Source: Streptomyces fulvorobeus | GTDB lineage: Bacteria > Actinomycetota > Actinomycetes > Streptomycetales > Streptomycetaceae | NCBI RefSeq assembly: GCF_013167895.1 | Contig: NZ_BLWC01000001.1 | Location: 4,092,001 to 4,156,000 of the forward strand | DNA: 64,000 nt | Direction: 5' to 3' | Part shown: positions 30,742 through 39,521 of the stretch, piece after piece | Layout of the letters: each line of letters starts with the position of its first letter | How positions within the stretch are numbered: the stretch's first letter is position 1 | Notes under the pieces: generated by a model | The model's input: the letters and a program-made list of their open reading frames with translations, nothing else | The model's database searches: none | What the model was told of the DNA's origin: nothing | Program-made: the position numbers and the translations under genes

Positions 30742-33700
30742 TTCACAGCAACCCGTTCAGCAACAAAGGCTCGAAGGAACCCCAGCACAAGGTCCACCAC
30801 GAAGAGGCGTTCCGCGTCGCGATCATCGAGTGGCTCCTCGCCCACGGCTGCGAGGGGGGCCTCGCCCTCCGCTGGAGGATGGGCCTCAGCTCTGACTACC
30901 GCCGTGACCTCGCCCTCGACACCGCGCAGGTCTTCGCCTTCATCGGGGCCACCCAGAACAAGGCTTGGCTGAGCTACGCCGGCTACCACGACGACGACCC
31001 CGACATCGCCCAGCGTGCGTTTGCCGAGCACCTCGCCCGGTGGATCGACAAAAGGGGCACCCTCCAGACCCTCCGCCAAGGGGTCAAGGCGCACGGCATC
31101 CACTTCGACCTCGCCTACTTCAAGCCGTCACAGACGATCGACCCCGGCGCCCTCACCTTGTACAGCAAGAACCGGCTCACCGTAGTCCGTGATCTCGTCT
31201 ACGCCACCCGCCGTGTGGCGGACGGCGCGACCAGCAACGACGAGGGCAACAAGCCCGACCTCACTCTCTTCGTCAACGGCATCCCCGTTGCCACCGCAGA
31301 GTTGAAGAACCCGCTCACCGGCACCGGTACAGCCGAGGCCATGCACCAGTACCGGACCACCCGGGACCACCGGGAACCGCTCTTCGCCAAGCGCGCCCTC
31401 GCGCACTTCGCGGTCGACCCGGACGCTGTCTTCCTCACCACCCAGTTGAAGGGTAGGGACACCGTCTTTCTGCCTTTCAACACCGGTTCCGACGGCCCCG
31501 GAAACCGTGGCGGTGCCGGAAATCCGGCGATCCCCGACGCGGCTCCCGCCGGCACGTACCGGACCTCGTACCTCTGGGAACAGATCTGGCACCCGGACAC
31601 CTGGCTGGATCTTCTGGAGCGGTACGTTCACCAGAGCACGGAGAAGAAGGATGACGGCAGCACCGTCAAGAAGCTGATCTTTCCGCGCTTCCACCAGTGG
31701 CACGCCGTGAGGGAGTTGACCGCGCACGCCGCGCGGCACGGGGCGGGGCACAACTACCTGGTCATGCACTCCGCGGGGTCCGGCAAGTCGAACACCATCG
31801 CCTGGCTCGCCCACCGGCTCTCCGACCTGCACGATGCACGACACGAGTCGGTTTTCGACAAGGTACTGGTGATCACGGACCGTACGGTCCTGGACGATCA
31901 GCTGCAGGAAACCATAGGTGACTTCCAGCAGACCAATGGCCTGGTCCTCGGCATTGGCGGCAAGGGCGGCTCGAAGTCGTCGCAGCTGGCGGATGCGCTC
32001 GCGCAGGAAACGGCGAAGATCCTCATCGTCACCCTCCAGACCTTCCCCGCGCTGCTTGCCTACCTGCGCAAGTCGCCCGTCGAGATACGCGGCAGTCGCT
32101 TTGCGATCGTCGTCGACGAAGCGCACTCATCCCAGTCGGGCGAAGCCGCCACCGACGTCAAGAAGGCCCTGCGCGATCTCGGCCTCGACGCCGACGACGA
32201 AGAGACCGGAGCCACGGAGGCCGAGGCGGAAGTGTCGGAGCCCACCACCGACGAGCGTCTCGCCGCGTCCGCCCGTGCCCGTGGTCAGAGCGCGAACCTC
32301 TCCTACTTCGCCTTCACCGCCACCCCCAAGCACAAGACGCTGAAGCTCTTCGGCACCAAGAACCCGCTCACCGGCCTTTATGAGCCCTTCCACACCTATT
32401 CGATGCGGCAGGCGATCGAAGAGAAGTTCATCCTTGACCCGCTGTGCCAGTACGTGAGGTACGAGACGTACTGGCAGATGGTCAACGAGGACCCGCACGA
32501 GGCGGACCGCGAGGTCGACAAGAAGAAGGCCAACGCACTGCTCGCCTTGACCGCGCACGGTCACACCGAGACCGCCGTGCAGCGGGCCAGGGTGATCGCG
32601 GAGCACTTCATGGCCCACACCCGCAGGCGGCTGGGAGGGCGGGCCAAGGCCATGGTGGTGTGCCGTTCGCGGTACGGCGCGCTCCAGCTGTACCGGCAGA
32701 TCGTCAAGTACTTCGACGACAACGGCTATCCGGACCCCGGGGTGCTGGTTGCCTTCTCCGGCTCTCTCAAGGAGGGAGAGGAGGAGGTCACCGAGGCGAA
32801 GCTCAACGGCTTCTCGGAGGGCGAGCTACGCAAGAGGTTCGCGTACACCGCGGCCGACGACAAGAAGGGCACGTCAGCCAGGAGCCGGCGCGAGTACCGG
32901 ATCCTGGTGGTCGCGGACAAGTACCAGACGGGCTTCGACCAGCCGCTGCTGACCACGATGTACGTCGACAAGAAGCTGAAGGGTGTCGCCGCTGTGCAGA
33001 CGCTCTCCCGCCTTAACCGCACGCATCCTCTCAAGGACCAGCAGGATCTTTGCGTCCTGGACTTCGCGAATGACGCGCACGACATCCAGAGCGAGTTCCG
33101 GCCGTTCTTCGAAGAAGCCCAGACCATGCCCACCGACCCCAATCTGATCTATGACGCGCAGCATCAAGTCATGGATCCGCCGATCCTGTTCGTCGACGAG
33201 ATGCAGTCGTTCGTTGCGGCGTACCTCAGGGCACAGGACGCGGCGGCCGGGGACGGCACCCGCTGGGAGAAGCTGCACGCGGAGCTCTACCGGCACACCG
33301 ACCCCGCCCGCGACAGGTTCATCGTGCTTAGGGAAAGCGAATTGCCGGCCGAGCACGAAAGCGCCGAGCAGTTCCGGGCCGACCTCGCCGACTATGCGCG
33401 CAAGTACAGCTTCCTTGCGCAGATCGTGCCGTACATCGACATCGATCTGGAGCGCCTGCACCTCTTCGGGCAGCATCTGCTGCGCAGGCTGCCCCGCGCG
33501 AGGGAGGTGCGGTGGATATCGGAGAAACCCGGCTTGAGGCCGTGCGCCTGGAGAAGGTTGGGGAGGTCAACGTGAGCCTGACTGCCGAGGGCGCGGTCGA
33601 ACTGAAGGGCTTCGGCAGTGGTGCCGGTGGGGCGGCTGAACCCGACAAATCGCCGCTGGCCAAGGTGATCGACCAATTCAACGAGCGGTTCGGTACGGAC

Positions 33701-33973
33701 TTTACCGAGGACGACTTCATCGTGCCGCTGCGGGCGGTGATGGCCGACGAGAAGGTGCGGCGGTCCGCCTCGCAGGACGACGAGGACGGATTCAAGCACG
33801 TCATCGACCCGGTGCTGGATGCCGAGATGATGAAGCATATCGACTCCGTTCGTGAGTTGGGGGACCACTACTTCCACGACGACCGCGATCACCGGGAGTC
33901 GATCAAGCGTGACCTGCGGCGGCACGCCTTCCGCATGCTGCGCCGCGAACTGGGGATGGACGACGCGGCCTGA
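30738..33973 (+). CDS. hsdR: Type I restriction endonuclease subunit R, apparent frameshift
   Basis: The corrected protein is 1078 aa, normal for HsdR. GTG 30738 overlaps the hsdS stop. The nuclease part has KPDLTLFVNGIPVATAELKN (the Asp...Glu-x-Lys site near residue 173). The SF2 translocase motor has Walker A HSAGSGKSNTIAWL (about 343-356), DEAH in VVDEAHSSQSGE (about 458) and motif VI QTLSRLNR. As read, the frame leaves the family at the C-run 33492-33495 and stops at 33575. Restoring one C gives LLRRLPPREGGAVDIGETRL and joins the C-terminal domain that ends at 33973. The same error type occurs elsewhere, so the enzyme is probably intact; true inactivation or phase variation cannot be excluded from this sequence. 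Confidence 0.88.
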
Positions 33974-33993
33974 ACCCGCCGCGGGCAGCGCGG

Positions 33994-34028
33994 ACCGTCC
34001 ACGGCAACTCCCCGTAACCGTGGACGGT
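33994..34028 (+). terminator. Terminator of the R-M operon
   Basis: ACCGTCCACGG and CCGTGGACGGT, an 11-bp stem with a 13-nt loop, followed by TTTACGG, 20 bp after the hsdR stop. It separates the restriction operon from the kinase-helicase pair. Confidence 0.7.
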
Positions 34029-34089
34029 TTACGGCGACACGCGCCACACTGGGCACACATGATCACGGGGCACGGGGAGGACAGAGCAG

Positions 34090-35697
34090 GTGGCGCCAGA
34101 AGTACGAGTCATCGCAGAACGCTATGAGCTGCGGACCAGGATCAGCACCGGGGGTATGGGACAGGTCTGGCTTGGCTACGACCCGATTCTGAACCGGGAC
34201 GTAGCGGTCAAACTCATCCGCCGGGACCTGACCACGCCGGGCCCGGACGCGGAAGAGCTGGCCGAGCGCTTCAAGCGGGAAGCCCGGGTTACAGCCAAGT
34301 TCGACCACCCAGGGGTGCCCGCCGTCCATGACGCGGTGCTCGACCGGGAGGCGGACGGCGTCTACATGGTGATGCAGCTGGTGCGTGGCGCCCTGCTCAC
34401 CGACATCCTCGCCAGGCCCGGTGTGCTGCCGGTCCCCTGGGCGGTTTCCGTCGCCGCGCAGGTCTGCTCGGTGCTCTCGTACGCTCACGCCGTGCCCGTC
34501 GTTCACCGCGACTTGAAGCCGGACAACATCATGGTCGCCGGGGATGGCACCGTGAAGGTTCTCGACTTCGGAGTCGCCGCGGTACTCGGAACCGATGTCA
34601 CCAAGCTGACGTCCACCGGGCACATCATCGGCACCCGCCGCTACATGTCGCCCGAGCAGATCCAAGCGGCCGCGGTCAGTCCGCGCAGCGATCTCTATGC
34701 GCTGGGCTGCATCCTTCATGAACTGCTCGCCGGGAAACCGCCGTTCACGGCCGAGGCAGAGTTTCAGCTGATGGAGGACCACATGTACCGGGCGCCGGCG
34801 CCGCTATGCGGGCTGCGCGCTGAGGTGGACCCGGCACTGGAGCGGCTGGTTCTGGATCTGCTGGCCAAGGTGCCCCATCAGCGGCCTGACTCAGCCCAGG
34901 ATGTCTACGACCGTCTGGTGCCCTTTCTCCCCGCACCCGACCCTGAGCGGACCACCGAGCAGCGGGGGCAGGAAGCCACTGACCCCACGGGGCCTTACCG
35001 TCGTCCGCTCGCGCCCCGTCCCCGCCCGAGCGAGAAGGCCGTGTACACGCCGACCGCTGTGGACTCGCCACTGCGGTCGGCCGCCCCTGCTGTACCGGAT
35101 GAGGAACTGCAGCAGGCCCGCGGGCACGCAGCGGCGCTCGTCGAGGAGGAGCGGTTCTCCCAGGCATCCGGAATGCTGGAGGACGTCCTGGCCCGCGCTG
35201 CTGCGGTGCGTAGCGCTTCCGAACCGCTGATGGTCGGCCTCCGTCTTGTCCACGCGCTCGCGCTCTTTTGTGACGATGACTACGGACGAGCACTGCCGGA
35301 GTACGAGGCACTCGTTGAAGTATTGGAAGCCGCAGGTCCTAACCGTGGCGAGGATGCCCTTTACTGCCGCAGGCAGGCCGCCTTCTGCCGGATGGAGCTC
35401 GGCGACAGCGAAGGTGCGCTGGCCGAGTTCGAGGCCGTACTGGGACAGATGAGGCAGGGGCTGCCGGACAGCGACATGGATGTCCTTGAGGTACGCAGGC
35501 ATGTCGGCCTGCTGCTTCAGGCGGTCGACCGGCTCCGGGAGGCGGTCGAGGCGTTGATGCCGCTGTACCGGGACCTAATGGCCGAGTACGGACCGGACGC
35601 CCCGGAGACCGCCCAGGTGCGGGACGCACTCGTGCGTATCCGGCTGCGGACCTCGCGTACAACCGGCTCCGGCAGGGCCGTCACAGGCAGAAATTGA
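34090..35697 (+). CDS. Soluble Ser/Thr protein kinase with TPR-like tail
   Basis: The protein is 535 aa from GTG 34090, with GGGGAGG about 11 nt upstream. Residues 10-270 are a Hanks-type kinase: glycine loop STGGMGQVW, VAVK (Lys41), catalytic HRDLKPDN (139-146), DFG (159-161) and GTRRYMSPEQ. All catalytic residues are kept. A Pro/Arg linker (about 285-335) leads to a helical region (about 340-520) with repeated A-x-F/L patterns (ALPEYEALVEVLEAAG, ALAEFEAVLGQMRQGL, AVEALMPLYRDLMAEYG) that fits tetratricopeptide repeats. There is no membrane helix and no PASTA domain, so it is cytosolic. The helicase gene starts 17 bp downstream, so the two are almost certainly one operon, and the helicase or its toxin-like head may be the substrate. 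Confidence 0.85.
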   Translation: MAPEVRVIAERYELRTRISTGGMGQVWLGYDPILNRDVAVKLIRRDLTTPGPDAEELAERFKREARVTAKFDHPGVPAVHDAVLDREADGVYMVMQLVRGALLTDILARPGVLPVPWAVSVAAQVCSVLSYAHAVPVVHRDLKPDNIMVAGDGTVKVLDFGVAAVLGTDVTKLTSTGHIIGTRRYMSPEQIQAAAVSPRSDLYALGCILHELLAGKPPFTAEAEFQLMEDHMYRAPAPLCGLRAEVDPALERLVLDLLAKVPHQRPDSAQDVYDRLVPFLPAPDPERTTEQRGQEATDPTGPYRRPLAPRPRPSEKAVYTPTAVDSPLRSAAPAVPDEELQQARGHAAALVEEERFSQASGMLEDVLARAAAVRSASEPLMVGLRLVHALALFCDDDYGRALPEYEALVEVLEAAGPNRGEDALYCRRQAAFCRMELGDSEGALAEFEAVLGQMRQGLPDSDMDVLEVRRHVGLLLQAVDRLREAVEALMPLYRDLMAEYGPDAPETAQVRDALVRIRLRTSRTTGSGRAVTGRN

Positions 35698-35714
35698 CCG
35701 AAGGAGCTTCTCGC

Positions 35715-37859
35715 ATGGCACAGCTGGCTCTCTCGGTCCGGTTCCTTGATGAATTCGGGAAGCTCGACTCCAAGGCGCGGTCCGGGGCCGTGAAGACGGC
35801 TCTGAAGTTCCAGCAGCTCACGCTCAAACAGCTCTGGTCGGACGCCGGACTCGATTTCAAGCAGCCCAAGGGGGCCAGGGACAAGCATATTTACACCTGC
35901 CGTATCGACAGGTTCTACCGGGGAGTCGTACTCGCGCCGGGCACCGGCGAGGACTTTCTGCTGCTGCGTGTGATGGCGCACGACGACGCCTACGCCTGGG
36001 CTTCCAAGCAGGTGCCGAGCGTAAACGCGGTGACCCATGGACTGGAGATCCGTGACGTCGTCACAGTGGAGCAGCTGGTGCCGGCATGGGAGGCGGAGGC
36101 GGCCACCGCCGCGGCGGAACCTCTCTTCGCTCGTCACCCGGACGGAGATCTTCGTGGTCTGGGTATCGAGGATGATGTGCTGCGCGCGGCCCGTTCTCTG
36201 ACCTCCAAGAAGCAGCTCGATGCATTCGCTCCGTTGATGCCGGAGGATCAGTGGCAGGTGCTGCAGTTCCTCGCCGAGGGACTGAGCGTGCAGACGGTAT
36301 GGGGTGAGCTGGTCGCCTTCCGTGCCCGGAACGGCGCGCTTGCGGTGGACCGTACAGACCTGTCCAGCGCGATGCGGAACACCCCATCGCGTATTGCCCT
36401 GGTGACTGGCCCGGGAGAACTGTCCGACATCCTCGACAAGCCGTTCGCCGCGTGGAGGATCTTCCTGCATCCGTCTCAGCGGTATATGGCGTACCGGCCC
36501 AGCTACTCGGGTCCTGCCCAAGTGACCGGTGGACCGGGCACGGGGAAAACTGTGGTGGCACTTCATCGGGTCAAGCACCTCCTGGAGCATCTACGGACCG
36601 GCGAGCGCATCCTGCTCACCACGTACACCGGGGCGCTCACGTCGGCTCTTCGCGAGGGGCTGGCCCTGCTGATCGAAGACGAGGAGCTGCGCGGTCGGGT
36701 GGACGTGTCGACGGTCAACGCCCTGGCACGAGAAATTGTTGAACCACATGACACCGTCCGGCGTGCTTACCTCGATGGGGCGCAGGAGACTGCTCTCTGG
36801 GGAGAGATCGGCGACCAGCTGGATTTGCCGTGGAACGGCCAGTTCCTGGCCCAGGAGTACAAGCATGTCATCTTGGCACAGGGCCTGCGCTCGCTCGACG
36901 CCTACTGTGAGGCGTCCAGAAGCGGTCGGGGCTCCCGGCTCGCCTCCGCTCGACGGCACGAGGTCTGGCAGGCGGTGGAGGCGTTCCAGGTCGCGCTCGA
37001 CAAGCTTTCCGCGCGTACGCATCTGGGTGTGTGCGATGAAGCGGCGTTGCGGGTCACCGCATCCGGAGTGCAGCCCTACCGGCATGTGGTCGTTGACGAG
37101 GCACAGGACCTGCACCCCGCCCAGTGGAGGCTACTGCGGGCCGTGGTGCCCAAACGCCCTGACGACTTGTTCATTGCTGGCGACCCGCATCAGCGCATCT
37201 ACGACTCGAAGGTGTCTCTGAGATCGTTGGGGGTCGCCGTGACCGGACGTTCCACCCGGCTGCACAGGAACTACCGCAGCACGCAGGAAATTCTCGCTTG
37301 GGCGGTTTCGTTGCTGGACGGTCGGCCTGTGGAGCAGTTGGAGAACGGGAGTGCGGACACGCTGGCAGGTTTCCGGTCCTCGCTCCGCGGCGCCCGCCCG
37401 ACCGTGTGTGCCACGGATGACCCGGATGCGGAACTGACCGAGCTGGTGGCGCGCATCCGAGAGTGGGCCGACAGCGGAGTTGAGTTCTCTGATATCGCGG
37501 TGGCTGCCCGATTCAACAAGATCGTGTACCGCGTGGCGCAGCGGTTGCGGGACGAGGGAATCCCTACGGTCCGGCTACGGCAAGACGGAAGCGCAGACGC
37601 TGAGGGCGTCAGGGTCGCGACCATGCATTCTCTCAAAGGGTTGGAGTTCAGGTGTGTGGCGGTCGTTGGGGTGCGTGAAGGGACGGTTCCGTACCCAGGA
37701 GCCATCACGCCAATGGAACTTGACCCCATCCAGCACCACACGGATCTGACAGCGGAGCGTTGTCTGCTCTTCGTAGCCTGTACGCGCGCACGCGACCGAC
37801 TGCACGTGTCGTGGAACGGTCCAGCGAGCCGCTTTCTCGCTGAAGTCGGAGCGGCATAG
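35715..37859 (+). CDS. SF1 (UvrD-like) helicase with RelE-like N-terminal domain
   Basis: The protein is 714 aa. ATG 35715 follows GAAGGAG; the first seven codons of the longer frame are leader. Residues 1-98 resemble a RelE/ParE toxin fold: a basic helical start (GKLDSKARSGAVKTALKF) and a strand-rich end (RDKHIYTCRIDRFYRG, DFLLLRVMAHDDAYAWA). Then come the SF1 motifs: Walker A GGPGTGKTVVAL (about 272), DEAQDLHPAQW (about 461), LFIAGDPHQRIYD, HRNYRSTQEILAW, ATMHSLKGLEFRCVAVVG and FVACTRARDRLHVSW. It should be an ATP-driven 3'-5' translocase; the N-terminal part may bind or cut RNA on ribosomes or DNA, which is inference. It is paired with the kinase gene and is the last gene of island unit 1. 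Confidence 0.82.
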   Translation: MAQLALSVRFLDEFGKLDSKARSGAVKTALKFQQLTLKQLWSDAGLDFKQPKGARDKHIYTCRIDRFYRGVVLAPGTGEDFLLLRVMAHDDAYAWASKQVPSVNAVTHGLEIRDVVTVEQLVPAWEAEAATAAAEPLFARHPDGDLRGLGIEDDVLRAARSLTSKKQLDAFAPLMPEDQWQVLQFLAEGLSVQTVWGELVAFRARNGALAVDRTDLSSAMRNTPSRIALVTGPGELSDILDKPFAAWRIFLHPSQRYMAYRPSYSGPAQVTGGPGTGKTVVALHRVKHLLEHLRTGERILLTTYTGALTSALREGLALLIEDEELRGRVDVSTVNALAREIVEPHDTVRRAYLDGAQETALWGEIGDQLDLPWNGQFLAQEYKHVILAQGLRSLDAYCEASRSGRGSRLASARRHEVWQAVEAFQVALDKLSARTHLGVCDEAALRVTASGVQPYRHVVVDEAQDLHPAQWRLLRAVVPKRPDDLFIAGDPHQRIYDSKVSLRSLGVAVTGRSTRLHRNYRSTQEILAWAVSLLDGRPVEQLENGSADTLAGFRSSLRGARPTVCATDDPDAELTELVARIREWADSGVEFSDIAVAARFNKIVYRVAQRLRDEGIPTVRLRQDGSADAEGVRVATMHSLKGLEFRCVAVVGVREGTVPYPGAITPMELDPIQHHTDLTAERCLLFVACTRARDRLHVSWNGPASRFLAEVGAA

Positions 37860-38096
37860 GAGTCTCCTCGTGTGCGCCGCACTGGCAATCCAGCTTGAGG
37901 CTAGGGCCCGGCGCCCAGCCGTCGGGGGAATCTTACGGTCACGAGAGCACGGTTGCTTCGTCCGCGCATCAAGCGTCACTTTCGCTGAAAGGGGCGGTTT
38001 AGCGTCGTGCATCTTGTCTGGTTACGAAGTGATGGAAAAGCCTTAGGGTCTGACGCTCGAGCTGCGTAGGCGTACGGGAGGCGTCGTGCCTGCGTG

Positions 38097-38136
38097 GTGC
38101 TGGGATGAGACGCCCGTGCTGGGACAGTGCTGGGAT
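38097..38136 (+). repeat. GTGCTGGGA(T/C) repeat cluster 1
   Basis: Copies lie at 38097-38106, 38116-38125 (final base C) and 38127-38136; the last two are spaced 11 bp apart. They sit 50-90 bp before the middle att core, as arm-type recombinase sites would. Confidence 0.75.
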
Positions 38137-38158
38137 GCCCCCTGCAAAACCCACGTTT

Positions 38159-38230
38159 CCGCAGGTGGGAGCTCTGTACTACAGATTCCGCTTCAACGTG
38201 TAGTGGCTGACATATCACCACGTCGCTGAT
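38159..38230 (+). repeat. Middle att-like site between the two island units
   Basis: CCGCAGGT (38159-38166), 19 nt, TTCCGCTTCAACGT (38186-38199), then CACCACGTCGCTGAT (38216-38230). The first two elements with the identical 19-nt spacing occur at the right end (39369 and 39396). The core and the 15-mer occur at the left end (21635 and 21657). The site therefore joins a right end of unit 1 to a left end of unit 2. Confidence 0.75.
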
Positions 38231-38292
38231 CTGGCAAACGCAGAGGTCAGATGGGGTCCGACTCTTCGGGGTTGGGCCCTTGGCTCTTTCCC

Positions 38293-38403
38293 GTGCTGGG
38301 ATGGTGCTGGGATAGCTGACCCCCCGTCACCTGTCGTCATCCCTGGTCATCCATACCGTGCTGGGATTGGGCTGGGACGTGGATGCCCTGCCGGTGCTGG
38401 GAT
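38293..38403 (+). repeat. GTGCTGGGAT repeat cluster 2
   Basis: Perfect copies at 38293-38302, 38304-38313, 38358-38367 and 38394-38403, plus a one- to two-mismatch copy at 38369-38378. Pairs are again 11 bp apart, about one helical turn. Confidence 0.75.
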
Positions 38404-38533
38404 CCGCACCGGTGAGTGGCTGAACCGTGGGACGCTGGCGCTTATCGATGTCAAGCAAATGCCCTGCTCAGCCAACGAGGCAGTAAGCCTCAACCTGCTC
38501 AAGGGCGACTTGCACTGAGTAGGCGCCGAGGGG

Positions 38534-38941
38534 TCAGACGTCCTTGATCTGTACGCGGTCGCCGCACAGTTTCGACCAGTCGTCGCGGTCCGAGGTCAGC
38601 ACGAGTACGGGTGCCGGAGAGCGGAGCGCCATCGCGGCGACGAGGACGTCGATGGCGTACTTGTGGCCGTGTAGGCCGTCGGCATCGCTCAGTAGCTGCA
38701 CAGCGGTGAGGCTGTCCGCTTGGGTGACGTCTTGGACCTGAAGGCGGGAGAGCAGCCAGCGCAGCCGGGCGGTGTCCGTTTTCCCGTAGACGGCCTCGAC
38801 CACCGTCAGGGCAGATACGAGGACGGGCACGCCCACGCGTCGAGCGGCCTCGATTCGGGTGATCATCTGGCGGTCGTTGCGCAGTAGCAGCGACAGCGCC
38901 TGGGAGTCGAGCACCAGGCACCTGGCCGCGGGCTCCTTCAT
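38534..38941 (-). CDS. VapC-type PIN-domain toxin
   Basis: The protein is 135 aa. PIN nuclease acidic residues are in place: Asp in CLVLDSQALSLLL, Glu in LTVVEAVYGKTD, Asp in HKYAIDVLVAAMA and the final TSDRDDWSKL. Such proteins cut tRNA or rRNA when free of antitoxin. The ATG overlaps the antitoxin stop (ATGA), the usual coupled arrangement with antitoxin first. It is the only cargo of island unit 2, together with its antitoxin. Confidence 0.88.
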   Translation of the reverse strand: MKEPAARCLVLDSQALSLLLRNDRQMITRIEAARRVGVPVLVSALTVVEAVYGKTDTARLRWLLSRLQVQDVTQADSLTAVQLLSDADGLHGHKYAIDVLVAAMALRSPAPVLVLTSDRDDWSKLCGDRVQIKDV

Positions 38942-39213
38942 GCGGCGCTGTCGTTCGACGCGTAGGGCGCCGGTGAGTCACCGAACAGTTCGCTCTGCGC
39001 GGCCTGGACTTCGGCGTCGCTCAGTGGCTCGTGCTCGGTTTCGTAGGCGGCCACGATCTCGGCGAGGCCGTCCATGGCGAGCTGATGCTGGACCGCCGCG
39101 GTCACGTACGCGGACACGCCGCGCTTGCCGGTACGTGTGCGCAGAGCACCTAGGAGTTCCGCGGGCATCGAGACGGAGATGTTCTCCGTGCCTCCGGGGC
39201 GGGGTGACTTCAT
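38938..39213 (-). CDS. VapB-type antitoxin
   Basis: The protein is 91 aa from ATG 39213 (MKSPRPGGTENISVSMP). The N-terminus ENISVSMPAELLGALRTRTG resembles a ribbon-helix-helix DNA-binding strand and helix. The C-terminal half is acidic (YETEHEPLSDAEVQAAQSELF), as in antitoxins that wrap the PIN toxin. It should repress its own operon together with the toxin. It ends in a 4-nt overlap with vapC. Confidence 0.82.
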   Translation of the reverse strand: MKSPRPGGTENISVSMPAELLGALRTRTGKRGVSAYVTAAVQHQLAMDGLAEIVAAYETEHEPLSDAEVQAAQSELFGDSPAPYASNDSAA

Positions 39214-39335
39214 GGGCGCCAGTCTAGTACAGAAAGTATTACAACGCCTGGAATGCTGTGCGGCCCGTACCCGAAGTGGGCGTCGATGCGTAGTCTTGGC
39301 GCTTTCAGACCTTCTTGTACTTTGCAGTGAATCCC

Positions 39336-39356
39336 GTGCTGGGATGGTGCTGGGAT
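39336..39356 (+). repeat. GTGCTGGGAT pair next to attR
   Basis: Copies at 39336-39345 and 39347-39356, 11 bp apart, end 12 bp before CCGCAGGT and 39 bp before TTCCGC of the right core. Confidence 0.75.
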
Positions 39357-39368
39357 GCGCTCACATAA

Positions 39369-39444
39369 CCGCAGGTCAGACAGGACGTGGTGGAGTTCCG
39401 CTTCAACGTCTAATACGTTCGGCGAAAGGCCGTCTGACCTGCGG
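39369..39444. repeat. 13-bp inverted repeat flanking attR
   Basis: CCGCAGGTCAGAC (39369-39381) and GTCTGACCTGCGG (39432-39444) enclose the attR core. The left arm is island DNA and the right arm is chromosomal, so the match is either part of attB/attP homology or chance. Confidence 0.5.
39384..39407 (+). repeat. attR: right copy of the 24-bp island boundary repeat
   Basis: Identical to 21623-21646. The sequence continues GTCTAA, which would end an uninterrupted ychF with the usual ...FNV-stop, so this is the displaced native 3' end of ychF. Confidence 0.85.
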
Positions 39445-39521
39445 CGGAGCGGGTTGGGCGGCCTGTGCGGTCCGCACGGAGTCCGCAGCGTGCTGGATGG
39501 GCCCGGCACGCGGGGGAGCGG

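Larger units (their letters stand above)
37860..38533. other. Non-coding junction between island units 1 and 2
   Basis: No gene is supported in these 674 bases. They contain three clusters of features: GTGCTGGGAT repeats before (38097-38136) and after (38293-38403) an att-like segment (38159-38230). The layout repeats that of the right island end. Confidence 0.7.
39214..39521. other. Right island end and chromosomal junction
   Basis: There is no gene in these 308 bases. They hold the vapBC promoter region (AT-rich CTAGTACAGAAAGTATTACA around 39225-39244), a pair of GTGCTGGGAT repeats, attR, and about 100 bp that originally lay downstream of ychF. Confidence 0.6.

Noticed and set aside
25362-37859. 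BREX/Pgl or DISARM system
   Set aside because: A kinase, methylases and a helicase are present, but no PglZ-type phosphatase, PglY/BrxC ATPase, DrmA or DrmB is encoded. hsdMSR defines a type I system instead.
38097-39356. CRISPR array
   Set aside because: Repeats are only 10 bp, pairs are contiguous, spacing is irregular and there are no cas genes.
21600-39410. tRNA gene as island attachment site
   Set aside because: No tRNA-like sequence is seen at either end. The repeat lies within the ychF coding end.
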